A stretch of 64,000 bases of DNA from Bog-473 sp963711065 (GTDB taxonomy: Bacteria; Actinomycetota; Acidimicrobiia; Acidimicrobiales; RAAP-2): positions 310,001-374,000 of the forward strand of contig CAVQCO010000006.1 of assembly GCA_963711065.1 (NCBI GenBank), in the 5' to 3' direction. Below, piece by piece: positions 8,754-17,036 of this stretch. The notes under the pieces were generated by a model. The model was not told where the DNA came from and did not search any database. It was given only the letters and a program-made list of their open reading frames with translations. The stretch's first letter is position 1. Each line of letters starts with the position of its first letter. Made by a program: the position numbers and the translations under genes.

Positions 8754-10007
8754 ATGGGTCTCGACGAGATCGATCTGACCGACGGGCGCAACTTCGTGGC
8801 CGGAGTGCCCTACGACTGGTTCGCCCAGCTCCGTCGGGAGGCGCCCGTCTACTGGCACCACCAGGCCGAGGCGCCCCGGGGCGGCTTCTGGGCCATCACC
8901 CGCTACGACGACTGCGTGCACGTGAACCGGGACTGGGAGCACTTCTCCTCCGCCCGCCGCACCTCGCTCTTCCCCGAGATGGACGAGGACCAGCTGGCCC
9001 AGCAGCAGCTGATGATGGTCAACATGGACCCGACCATGCACACGCGCTACCGGCGGCTGGTCAACAAGGGCTTCACCCCCAAGATGGTGCGCGACCTCGA
9101 GCAGCAGATCGTCGGGTACGCCGACGGCATCATCGACTCGGTGTGCGAGCGGGGCACGGCCGACTTCGTGGAGGAGATCTCCGCCGAGCTGCCGCTGCTC
9201 GTGATCGCCGAGCTGCTCGGGGTGCCCCAGGAGGACCGGCGCATGGTCTTCGACTGGTCGAACCGCATGATCGGCTCCGAAGACCCCGAGTACCAGATCC
9301 CCGGCACCGAGCCGGGGGAGGCGGCCATGCAGGTGTACGCCTACGCCGAGGAGCTCGCCTCCCAGCGGCGGCTCGCGCCCCGCCAGGACCTGGTCTCGGT
9401 CCTCCTCGACGCCGAGGTGGAGGGCGAGAAGCTGGACCAGCTCGAGCTCGACCTCTTCTTCATGCTCCTGGTCGTGGCGGGCAACGAGACGACCCGCAAC
9501 CTCATGTCGGGCGCCATGACGGCCTTCTTCGAGCACCCGGACCAGTGGGAGCTCCTGCGCCGGGACCGTTCGCTGCTGGGGGGCGCGGTGGAGGAGATGC
9601 TGCGCTACGTCACCCCCGTGATGCACTTCCGCCGCACCGCCACGACGGACCTCGAGCTGCGCGGGCAGCAGATCGAGGAAGGCGACAAGGTCGTCTTCTG
9701 GCACACCTCGGCCAACCGCGACGAGGAGGCCTTCGCGGATCCCGACACCTTCGACGTCACCCGCGACCCCAACAACCACATCGCCTTCGGCGGCGGCGGC
9801 CCCCACTTCTGCCTCGGGGCGAACCTGGCCCGCATGGAGATCATGGTGATGTTCGACCGGCTGCTCGACCGCATACCCGACATCCGTCTCGACGGCGAGG
9901 TGCAGCGCCTGCAGTCGAACTTCATCAACGGGACCAAGCACATCCCCGTCGCGTTCGCACCGTCCGCCCCCGTCGGGGGCACCCCGCTCCCCGCCGGGGC
10001 CCGCTGA
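8754..10007 (+). CDS. cyp125: Cytochrome P450, CYP125/CYP142-like steroid hydroxylase
   Basis: 417 aa. Heme-binding loop 'FGGGGPHFCLGANLAR' with Cys353 as the axial ligand; I-helix 'VVAGNETTRN' (acid-alcohol pair); 'EEMLRYVTPVMHFRRTA' ExxR-type region. The overall sequence, such as 'GGFWAITRYDDC' and 'NMDPTMHTRYRRLVNKGFTP', is like mycobacterial CYP125, which oxidises C26/C27 of cholesterol and cholestenone to the acid that a FadD then activates. CYP142 and CYP124 are the alternatives. ATG 8754 follows a purine-rich AAAGGGGGG. In M. tuberculosis cyp125 heads the igr operon on the same strand; here it is divergent from it. Two LLM genes follow downstream on the same strand. Confidence 0.88.
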   Translation: MGLDEIDLTDGRNFVAGVPYDWFAQLRREAPVYWHHQAEAPRGGFWAITRYDDCVHVNRDWEHFSSARRTSLFPEMDEDQLAQQQLMMVNMDPTMHTRYRRLVNKGFTPKMVRDLEQQIVGYADGIIDSVCERGTADFVEEISAELPLLVIAELLGVPQEDRRMVFDWSNRMIGSEDPEYQIPGTEPGEAAMQVYAYAEELASQRRLAPRQDLVSVLLDAEVEGEKLDQLELDLFFMLLVVAGNETTRNLMSGAMTAFFEHPDQWELLRRDRSLLGGAVEEMLRYVTPVMHFRRTATTDLELRGQQIEEGDKVVFWHTSANRDEEAFADPDTFDVTRDPNNHIAFGGGGPHFCLGANLARMEIMVMFDRLLDRIPDIRLDGEVQRLQSNFINGTKHIPVAFAPSAPVGGTPLPAGAR

Positions 10008-10017
10008 GGCGGGGGCC

Positions 10018-10923
10018 GTGACCGGGCACGCGGTGCGCTTCCACCAAGCCGTCTCCTTCCTCCCGACGCGCCAGATCGTCCCGCTGGCCAAGGCGTGCGA
10101 CGAGCTGGGTTACGGGGGTATGTACGTCTCGGACCACCTGTTCAACCCGCGCCACCTCGAGTCCCGCTACACCTACTCCAAGCGCGAAGACGGCGCACCG
10201 GGCTGGGAGTCCGAGACGCCGTGGCCCGACCCCATGTGCGTGATCTCGGCGCTGGCCGGCGCGACGGAGAACCTGCTCTTCACGACCGGCGTCTACATCG
10301 CGCCGGCGCGCGACCTGATGACGGTGGCCAAGTCGGTCGGGACGACCGCCGTCCTGTCCGACGACCGCCTGCGGCTCGGCGTCGGCGTCGGGTGGTGCAA
10401 GGAGGAGTTCGACCAGACCGGGCAGGACTTCGCCAACCGGGGCAAGCGGCTGGACGAGATGATCACGGCCCTGCGCGCGCTGTGGAGCGGCGGCTGGGTC
10501 GAGTTCCACGGCGACTACTACGACGTGCCGGAGTGCCAGATGGAGCCGTCGCCGTCGGCTCCGATCCCCATCATCGGCGGCGGGCACTCCCCCGTCGCCC
10601 TGCGGCGGACGGCGGCGCTGTGCGACGGCTGGATCGCCGCCGGCGCCTACAGCGAGGACGAGGCCTGGATGCACCTGGCCGAGCTGCACGACGCCCTCAA
10701 GGAGGCGGGCCGCGATGAGACGGACTTCACGGTCTACCTCTCCATCAACGAGCTGCCCAGCGTGGACCTGTACCGCCGCTTCGCCGACGCCGGGGTGACC
10801 GACTTCGTGTGCGCGCCGTGGATGGGCGTCGACGTCGCGCCCGGCACGCCCGACGGCGAGGCGCTGTCGGCGCGCCTGGCCGCGGTGCGCTGGTTCGCCG
10901 ACGAGATCGTCGCCAAGGTCTGA
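10018..10923 (+). CDS. LLM-class F420-dependent oxidoreductase
   Basis: 301 aa, TIM-barrel luciferase-like protein of the F420-associated type. 'LGVGVGWCKEEFDQTG' and 'IPIIGGGHSPVALRRTAALCDGW' are the usual signatures. It starts at GTG 10018, 10 bases after the P450 stop, so it is likely cotranscribed with it. Substrate is not predictable; hydride transfer with F420 on a steroid or polyketide-like side product is one possibility. The cofD/cofE genes at 37-39 kb indicate that the organism makes F420. Confidence 0.85.
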   Translation: MTGHAVRFHQAVSFLPTRQIVPLAKACDELGYGGMYVSDHLFNPRHLESRYTYSKREDGAPGWESETPWPDPMCVISALAGATENLLFTTGVYIAPARDLMTVAKSVGTTAVLSDDRLRLGVGVGWCKEEFDQTGQDFANRGKRLDEMITALRALWSGGWVEFHGDYYDVPECQMEPSPSAPIPIIGGGHSPVALRRTAALCDGWIAAGAYSEDEAWMHLAELHDALKEAGRDETDFTVYLSINELPSVDLYRRFADAGVTDFVCAPWMGVDVAPGTPDGEALSARLAAVRWFADEIVAKV

Positions 10924-10972
10924 GCCGGCCGGGGCGGCAGGAGCCGGGCACGGGACGCGAGAGGAGCCGCAC

Positions 10973-12010
10973 GTGAAGACGATGAAGATCGGCCTGCAGC
11001 TGGGCTACTGGGGACCGGGGCCGCCCGCCGACGCGCTGGAGCTGGTGCTGGAGGCCGACCGCCTCGGCTACGACTCCGTCTGGACGGCGGAGTCCTACGG
11101 CTCCGACGCCCTCACCCCGCTGGCCTGGTGGGGCTCGCGCACCGAGCGGGTGCGCCTGGGCACCTCGCTGTGCCAGCTCTCGGCGCGCACGCCGACGGCC
11201 ATGGCGATGGCGGCGCTCACCCTCGACCACCTCTCCGGCGGGCGTTTCGTCCTCGGCCTCGGCGTGTCGGGGCCCCAGGTGGTCGAGGGCTGGTACGGCC
11301 AGCCCTTCCCCGCCCCGCTGGCGCGCACCCGCGAGTACGTCGGCATCGTGCGCCGGGTCCTCGCCCGCGAGGGGCCGGTGACCAACGACGGTCCGCACTA
11401 CCCGCTCCCCTATCCGGGCGGCACCGGCCTGGGCAAGCCGCTCAAGCCGATCGTGCACCCGCTGCGGGCCGACGTCCCCATCATCTTGGGCGCCGAAGGC
11501 CCCAAGAACGTCGCCTTGGCGGCGGAGATCGCCGACGGCTGGTTCCCCATCTTCTTCTCCCCGCGGGCGATGTCCTCCTTCGAAGCGTCGCTCGACGAGG
11601 GCTTCGCGCGTCCGGGGGCCCGCCGCAGCGCGGCGGACTTCGAGGTGCTGGCCTTCGCGCCGACCGTCATCAACGACGACGTCGAGGCGGCCGCGGACGG
11701 GTTCCGGCCGTCCCTCGCCCTCTACATCGGCGGCATGGGCGCCAAGGAGATGAACTTCCACTTCGACGTCTTCGCGCGCATGGGCTACGAGGAGGCGGCC
11801 CACAAGATCCAGGACGCCTACCTCGACGGGCGCAAGGACGACGCCGCGGCCGCCGTGCCCACCGCCATGGTGGAGGACATCGCGCTCGTGGGCCCGGTGG
11901 CCAAGATCCGCGACGACCTCGAGGCATGGCGCGAGTCGCGCGCCACGACCATGCTCGTCAACGGCGACAGGGCCACCCTGCGCACGATGGCCGAGCTCGT
12001 GCTCGGCTAG
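10973..12010 (+). CDS. LLM-class F420-dependent oxidoreductase, Rv3520c-like
   Basis: 345 aa. 'IGLQLGYWGPGPPADALELV', 'SDALTPLAWWGSRTERVRLG', 'SGPQVVEGWYGQPF' and 'PIILGAEGPKNVALAAEI' are characteristic of the Rv3520c subfamily of putative F420-dependent enzymes, whose M. tuberculosis member sits in the KstR-controlled cholesterol region. The physiological reaction is unknown. GAGGAG lies about 7 bases before the start GTG 10973 (GTGAAGACGATG), with ATG a few codons in. It is probably the third gene of the cyp125 unit and ends convergently with the DUF5684 gene. Confidence 0.87.
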   Translation: MKTMKIGLQLGYWGPGPPADALELVLEADRLGYDSVWTAESYGSDALTPLAWWGSRTERVRLGTSLCQLSARTPTAMAMAALTLDHLSGGRFVLGLGVSGPQVVEGWYGQPFPAPLARTREYVGIVRRVLAREGPVTNDGPHYPLPYPGGTGLGKPLKPIVHPLRADVPIILGAEGPKNVALAAEIADGWFPIFFSPRAMSSFEASLDEGFARPGARRSAADFEVLAFAPTVINDDVEAAADGFRPSLALYIGGMGAKEMNFHFDVFARMGYEEAAHKIQDAYLDGRKDDAAAAVPTAMVEDIALVGPVAKIRDDLEAWRESRATTMLVNGDRATLRTMAELVLG

Positions 12011-12026
12011 GCGCGCCGCCTCGGGA

Positions 12027-12419
12027 TCAGACGGTCATGGCTCGCGGGCCGGCGGCGTAGGGGCCGGCATAGGTCGCAGGTCCGAACCCGAGGATCGGGA
12101 TGAAGATGAAGGCCAGCAGGATCAGGCCGACCGCGAAGCCGGTGCTCTTCGAGAACGACTTGGCGAGATCGAGGGCCACGATGATGAAGATGACGATGTT
12201 GACGATCGGGATGAAGTAGAGGATCAGCCACCATCCGGGACGCCCGACGACCTTCAGCAGCGTGTAGTAGTTGTAGAAGGGGATGATGGCCGCCCAACCG
12301 GGCCTGTCCGCTTTCACGAACACCATCCACAGCGCAGCGATCTCGAAGACGATCACCGCGATGTAGACGATGATCAGGATCACGGCGCCGCCGGACGAGG
12401 CAAGCAGCAAAGCTGGCAT
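12027..12419 (-). CDS. Small integral membrane protein, DUF5684-like
   Basis: 130 aa with three or four hydrophobic segments (about residues 11-33, 40-58, 67-86 and 95-112). The amphipathic motif 'KADRPGWAAIIPFYNYYTLL' followed by 'GRPGWWLILYFIPIVNI' is typical of the DUF5684/signal-peptidase-like small membrane family of unknown function. ATG 12419 is chosen over an upstream in-frame start because GGGAGGA sits 6 bases before it. Monocistronic, convergent with the LLM gene and divergent from the SprT-like gene. Confidence 0.8.
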   Translation of the reverse strand: MPALLLASSGGAVILIIVYIAVIVFEIAALWMVFVKADRPGWAAIIPFYNYYTLLKVVGRPGWWLILYFIPIVNIVIFIIVALDLAKSFSKSTGFAVGLILLAFIFIPILGFGPATYAGPYAAGPRAMTV

Positions 12420-12542
12420 GTCGGTCCTCCCGTTCTGCCCGCCACCGCTCTCTCGCGGGCCCAAGCGATCGTAGGCCGGTGCAGTCCCTGGTGCAGGGAT
12501 GCTGACCAGGCATGCACTGAACGGTCACACGGATCGGCCACA

Positions 12543-13199
12543 ATGCCGGACATGACGCTCTTCGACGTCGCCGGCCTGTTCGGGCCCGAACCGGGCGGGC
12601 CAGCGGCCGCGCCCGTCCCGCCGCAGCCGCCGGAGCCGCCGGAGCCGCCGCCGACCAACGGGTGGCGCCAGCGCGACGCCGCCGCGGCCGACCCCCGCCC
12701 CGTGGTGGAGGTCCGTGTGAGCGCCCGCCGCAAGAAGACATCGGAGGCAAAGTGGGTCGGCGAGCGCATCGTCGTGTCGCTGCCCGCGCACCTCGATGCG
12801 GAGTCGCGCCAGAAGACGACCGACTGGCTCGTCGAGCGGCTGCTCACGCGGCACCGACCGCAGGCGCATCTCGGCGACGACGAGCTCCTGGAGCGGGCGA
12901 TCGCGCTGAGCGAGCGCTACCTGGTCGGCGCGCGCCCGGCTTCCGTTCGCTGGGTCACCAACCAGACATCCCGCTGGGGCTCGTGCTCCCATTACTCGGG
13001 CGACATCCGGGTGTCGCACCGGCTGCGCGCCGTGCCCGAGTGGGTCCTCGACTCCGTGCTGGTGCACGAGATCGCACACCTGACGCACCCGGACCACTCC
13101 CGCGCCTTCCACCGGCTGGCCGGCGGGTACCCCCGCCACGAGGAAGCGGGCCTCTTCCTGGCCGGCTACGGCCTCGGCCTGTCGCATCCCTCGGCCTGA
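12543..13199 (+). CDS. YgjP/SprT-like zinc metallopeptidase (DUF45)
   Basis: 218 aa. The zinc motif HEIAH is at residues 175-179, with a further His in 'HSRAFH'. 'SRWGSCS' just before it is the signature of the YgjP/WSS1-like DUF45 group. The N-terminal 50 residues are a proline-rich, low-complexity tail. There is no signal peptide, so it is cytoplasmic. The physiological substrate of the family is not settled. Confidence 0.85.
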   Translation: MPDMTLFDVAGLFGPEPGGPAAAPVPPQPPEPPEPPPTNGWRQRDAAAADPRPVVEVRVSARRKKTSEAKWVGERIVVSLPAHLDAESRQKTTDWLVERLLTRHRPQAHLGDDELLERAIALSERYLVGARPASVRWVTNQTSRWGSCSHYSGDIRVSHRLRAVPEWVLDSVLVHEIAHLTHPDHSRAFHRLAGGYPRHEEAGLFLAGYGLGLSHPSA

Positions 13200-13248
13200 C
13201 GGGCTGACGACGGCCCGACCGCCCCTCGGGAGCGGCGCGCCCGAGCGT

Positions 13249-14412
13249 TCAGACGGGTTCGTCGGCCAGGATCCGCCCCAGGCGGCGCAGGCTGGTGTTG
13301 GCCCCGCCGAGCGTCAGCTCGATGTGGCGCGTCAGGAGGAAGTAGCGGTGCAGCGGGTAGTCGCGGTCGACGCCGACGCCGCCGTGGAGGTGGGAGGCCG
13401 CGTGCACCACGCGCTGCCCGCCGTCGGCGGCCCAGAACTTGGCGACGGCGACCTCTGCCGCGGCGGGCAGACCGGAGGCGAGCCGGGACGCAGCCTGCCA
13501 GGCCGTGAGCCGGATGGCCTCGGTGTCGACGTAGGCGTCCGCCGCCCGCTGCCCGACGGCCTGAAACGTGGCGATCGGCTTGTCGAACTGCACCCGCGTC
13601 TTGGTGTACTCGGCCGTGAGCTCCAGCGCCGCCGCGCACACCCCGGCCTCCTGGATGCACAGGGCCGCGGTCGCGTGCTCGGTGATGGCGTCGATCACGG
13701 CGGCGCCCTCGCCGCCGTCGCCGAGGAGGCGGTCCGCGCCGACGACGACACCCGCCAGCTCCACGATCGCCTCCGGGCGCCCCGTCGTGGTCGTCTGCCG
13801 CGTCATCGTGAGGCCCTCGGCGGCCGCGTCCACCACGAAGACCCCGACGCCCGTGACGGCGCCGTCGGGTGCCTGGCACGTCGCCGGCACCAACATGGCG
13901 TCGGCGACGAAGGCGGCGGGGACGCACGCCTTGGTGCCCGAGAGCAGCCACGAACCGTCCGGCTGCGCCGTGGCCGTGGTGGCGGGCTCGCTCCCGCCCG
14001 GCAGGATGACCTCACCGACCAACTCGGCCATCGCCGCGGTGAGGACGGTCTCGCCCGCCGCCACGCCGGGCAGCCAGGCCTTGCGCTGCGCGTCGGTGCC
14101 GAAGCGGGCGATGGGCACCGCGCCGTAGACCATGGTCTCGACCACCGGCACGTAGGCCGCCGTGCGGCCCACCGCCTCGATCACGAGACAGGCCGCCACG
14201 AAGTCCAGACCCGCCCCCCCGAACTCCTCGCCCAGGTGGATGCCGAGCAGGCCGGCGCCCGCCAGCTCCCGCCACAGGTCCCGGTCGATCGGCCCCTCGT
14301 CGCCGGCCTCCGCCTCGACCTGCTTCAGCCGCTCGTGCGTCGACCGTTCGCCACAGATCTGGGCCGCCAGCTGGCGGACGGCTTCCTGCTCTTCGCTGTA
14401 GGTGAAGTCCAT
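13249..14412 (-). CDS. chsE5: Acyl-CoA dehydrogenase subunit, ChsE5/FadE27-like
   Basis: 387 aa. 'RVQFDKPIATFQAVGQRAAD', 'AVAKFWAADGGQRVVHAASH' and 'HGGVGVDRDYPLHRYFL' track mycobacterial FadE27 (ChsE5), the partner of FadE26 (ChsE4). The pair desaturates the first C8 side-chain acyl-CoA (3-oxo-cholest-4-en-26-oyl-CoA) and the C5 one. Start ATG 14412 has GGAGGG 4 bases upstream and lies 25 bases after the fadE26 stop, so the two are cotranscribed. It is convergent with the metallopeptidase gene. Confidence 0.85.
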   Translation of the reverse strand: MDFTYSEEQEAVRQLAAQICGERSTHERLKQVEAEAGDEGPIDRDLWRELAGAGLLGIHLGEEFGGAGLDFVAACLVIEAVGRTAAYVPVVETMVYGAVPIARFGTDAQRKAWLPGVAAGETVLTAAMAELVGEVILPGGSEPATTATAQPDGSWLLSGTKACVPAAFVADAMLVPATCQAPDGAVTGVGVFVVDAAAEGLTMTRQTTTTGRPEAIVELAGVVVGADRLLGDGGEGAAVIDAITEHATAALCIQEAGVCAAALELTAEYTKTRVQFDKPIATFQAVGQRAADAYVDTEAIRLTAWQAASRLASGLPAAAEVAVAKFWAADGGQRVVHAASHLHGGVGVDRDYPLHRYFLLTRHIELTLGGANTSLRRLGRILADEPV

Positions 14413-14437
14413 GGGGCCCTCCTGGGTCGATCCGGGC

Positions 14438-15613
14438 TCAGCGCAGCGACCGCGGCATGCCGAGGCCGAAGATGGCGATGAGGTCACGCTGAATCTCGTT
14501 GGTCCCGCCGCCGAAGGTGAGGATGATCATGGAGCGGGCGTACATCTCGAGGCGGCCGGCGATCACCGCCGCCGGGGACCCGCGCGTGAGGTAGCCCGCC
14601 TGGCCCAGGATCTCCATGAGGGAGCGGAACGCGCGCAGGTAGAACTCCGTGCCGAAGACCTTGATGCTCGACGCGTCGGCCACGTCGAGATGGCCCTGCG
14701 TGGCCTGCCAGGCCACCTTCCAGTTGATGAGGCGGAGGAACTCGAGCTCGGAGTACACCCGGGCCAGGTGTTCCTGCACCCACTCCTGGTCGACGACGCG
14801 CCGGCCGTCGGGGAGCTTCGTCGCCTGCGCCCAGGCCCGCACGTCGGTCAGGACGCGTTCGATGATCCCGGGCGAGCACAGGGTCACCCGCTCGTGGTTC
14901 AGCTGGTTCGTGATCAGGGTCCAGCCCTGGTTCTCTCCCCCGACCAGGCAGCCGGCCGGCACGCGCACGTCCTCGTAGAACGTGTAGTTGATGTTGTGGT
15001 CGCCGAGGAGCTTCATCGGCACGACGCGGATCCCGGGGGTGTCCATCGGGATCACGAACATGGAGATCCCCTTGTGCTTGGGGACGTTGGGGTCGGTGCG
15101 CGTGGCGAGCCAGACGTAGTCGGCGTCGCCGGCGAGGCTGGTGAAGATCTTGGCGCCGTTGATCACGTACTCGTCGCCGTCGCGCACCGCGCGCGTGGAC
15201 AACGAAGCCAGGTCCGTGCCCGAGTTGGGCTCGGTGTAGCCGATGCAGAAGGCGATCTCGCCGGCGAGGATCTTGGGGAGGAAGAACTCCTTCTGCTCCT
15301 GCGTGCCGAAGTTCATGATCGTGGGGCCCACCGTGTTGATGGTGAGCATCGGCACCGGCGCGCCGCTGCGCATCGACTCGTCGAAGAAGATGAACTGCTC
15401 GATCGCCGAGCGGCCCTGCCCGCCCCACTCGGTGGGCCAGCCGATGCCGAGCCACCCGTCGCGGCCCATCTGCCGGACCACCTTGCGCACCACGGGGCCG
15501 ACGCCGCCGGCCAGGGCCAGCTCCTGTTCCACCTCGGGCGTCAGCAGGTTCCGGTAGTAGGCGCGCAGCTCGCTCTTCAGCGCCTGCTGCTCCTCGGTGT
15601 AGGCAATCTCCAT
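14438..15613 (-). CDS. chsE4: Acyl-CoA dehydrogenase subunit, ChsE4/FadE26-like
   Basis: 391 aa. 'MGRDGWLGIGWPTEWGGQGR', 'MLTINTVGPTIMNFGTQEQK', 'NQLNHERVTLCSPG', 'EWVQEHLARVYSELEFLRLI' and the end 'GGGTNEIQRDLIAIFGLGMP' resemble mycobacterial FadE26. It should form a heterotetramer with the next gene and bind FAD. ATG 15613 has GGGAGGG upstream. A perfect KstR-type motif lies 85 bases before the start. In M. tuberculosis fadE26-fadE27-fadD17 are adjacent; here the ligase is 12 kb away. Confidence 0.87.
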   Translation of the reverse strand: MEIAYTEEQQALKSELRAYYRNLLTPEVEQELALAGGVGPVVRKVVRQMGRDGWLGIGWPTEWGGQGRSAIEQFIFFDESMRSGAPVPMLTINTVGPTIMNFGTQEQKEFFLPKILAGEIAFCIGYTEPNSGTDLASLSTRAVRDGDEYVINGAKIFTSLAGDADYVWLATRTDPNVPKHKGISMFVIPMDTPGIRVVPMKLLGDHNINYTFYEDVRVPAGCLVGGENQGWTLITNQLNHERVTLCSPGIIERVLTDVRAWAQATKLPDGRRVVDQEWVQEHLARVYSELEFLRLINWKVAWQATQGHLDVADASSIKVFGTEFYLRAFRSLMEILGQAGYLTRGSPAAVIAGRLEMYARSMIILTFGGGTNEIQRDLIAIFGLGMPRSLR

Positions 15614-15697
15614 CGGTGTCCCTCCCGGGTGGCGGGTCCGCATCGGCCCACGTCAACGCCACGTCGTCACCGGCTCGACCGTGCGGGCTCGGCGCGC

Positions 15698-15711
15698 TAG
15701 AACACGTTACA
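15698..15711. promoter_or_regulatory. KstR-type operator, perfect match
   Basis: TAGAACACGTTACA fits TNNAACNNGTTNNA at every fixed base. It lies in the divergent gap 15614-15830 between fadE26 and the thiolase, 85 bases from one start and 119 from the other. The gap has no gene. Confidence 0.65.
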
Positions 15712-15830
15712 GTCCGCTTCGGGACGACGGCCAATGGCCCGTCCGGAGAACCCTCCGCGACCGACAAGTAACCTGCAATCCGCCCTGGGGCGGGATCCCC
15801 GGGCAGCGGAACGAACCGAGGAGCCGTCAC

Positions 15831-17036
15831 ATGCCTGAAGCCGTCATCGTCGCCACCGGTCGCACCCCGATCGGTCGGGCCAACAAGGGCTCGCTCGTCG
15901 AGTGCCGGCCCGACGACCTGAGCGCCCTCGTGCTGCGGGCTGTGCTCGACAAGGTGCCACAGCTGCAGCCCGCCGACGTGGAGGACGTGCTGTTGGGCTG
16001 CGGGCAGCCGGCCGGCGAGGCGGGCTACAACGTCGCCCGGGTCGCCGCCATCCTCGCCGGATTGGGCGACGTCCCCGGCGTCACGGTCAACCGCTACTGC
16101 TCGTCCTCGCTCCAGACCATCCGCATGGCCGCGCACGCCATCCGTGCCGGCGAGGGCGACGTCTTCATCGCGGCCGGCGTCGAGACGGTGAGCCGCTACA
16201 TGCACGGCGCGTCCGACACCGGGCCCCACAACGCCGAGTTCGCCCGCGCGGAGGAGCGCACCAAGGTGCGGGCGCCGGCCGTCACCGAGCCCTGGGCCCC
16301 TGCGCCCGGCCTGCCCGACGTCTACATCGCCATGGGCCAGACGGCGGAGAACGTGGCCGAGTACGAGAAGGTGACCCGGCAGGAGATGGACGAGTTCGCG
16401 CTGCTGTCGCAGACCCGGGCCGTGGCGTCGCAGGAGAACGGCTTCTTCGAGCGTGAGATCATCCCGGTCACGCTGTCCGACGGCACGGCGGTCACCAAGG
16501 ACGACGGTCCGCGCCCCAACACCACGCTGGAGGGACTGGCCAACCTGCAGCCCGTCTTCCGCGAGGGCGGCACCGTGACCGCCGGCAACGCGTGCCCGCT
16601 CAACGACGGCGCCGCCGCCGTCATCGTCATGAGCGACACCAAGGCCAAGGCGCTCGGCATCACCCCGTTGGCCCGCATCGTGGCGAGCGGCGTGTCGGGC
16701 CTCAACCCCGAGATCATGGGTCTCGGCCCCATCGAGGCCTGTCGCCAGACCCTGGCGCGGGCGAAGATGACGATCGACGACATCGACCTGGTCGAGATCA
16801 ACGAGGCCTTCGCCGCCCAGGTCATCCCGTCGGCCCGCCACCTCGGCATCAGCTGGGACAAGCTCAACGTCAACGGCGGGGCCATCGCGCTGGGCCACCC
16901 CTTCGGTCAGACCGGCGCCCGCATCATGACCACGCTGCTCAACGGGCTGGAGGACGCCGACAAGACGTTCGGCCTCGAGTCCATGTGCGTCGGTGGCGGC
17001 CAGGGCATGGCCATGATCGTGGAGAGGCTGAACTAG
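15831..17036 (+). CDS. Thiolase (acetyl-CoA C-acyltransferase)
   Basis: 401 aa. Active-site Cys90 in 'NRYCSSSLQT', His356 in 'ALGHPFGQTGAR' and Cys386 in 'CVGGGQG' form the degradative/biosynthetic thiolase triad. ATG 15831 follows GAGGAG by 8 bases. The KstR-type site and divergent fadE26/fadE27 suggest thiolysis of 3-oxoacyl-CoA steroid side chains, the job of FadA5 in mycobacteria. The sequence is closer to generic acetyl-CoA acetyltransferases than to FadA5 as I recall it, so a housekeeping role is possible. Its TAG overlaps the TAG of the opposite gene inside a shared CTAG. Confidence 0.88.
   Translation: MPEAVIVATGRTPIGRANKGSLVECRPDDLSALVLRAVLDKVPQLQPADVEDVLLGCGQPAGEAGYNVARVAAILAGLGDVPGVTVNRYCSSSLQTIRMAAHAIRAGEGDVFIAAGVETVSRYMHGASDTGPHNAEFARAEERTKVRAPAVTEPWAPAPGLPDVYIAMGQTAENVAEYEKVTRQEMDEFALLSQTRAVASQENGFFEREIIPVTLSDGTAVTKDDGPRPNTTLEGLANLQPVFREGGTVTAGNACPLNDGAAAVIVMSDTKAKALGITPLARIVASGVSGLNPEIMGLGPIEACRQTLARAKMTIDDIDLVEINEAFAAQVIPSARHLGISWDKLNVNGGAIALGHPFGQTGARIMTTLLNGLEDADKTFGLESMCVGGGQGMAMIVERLN

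Noticed and set aside
15831..17036. Naming the thiolase FadA5
   Set aside because: The regulatory motif and neighbours fit, but the active-site context NRYCSSSLQ differs from FadA5 as I recall it, so only the general thiolase call is kept.
17033..17036. Shared CTAG at convergent stops as a regulatory element
   Set aside because: CTAG naturally gives TAG on both strands; nothing else around it suggests function.
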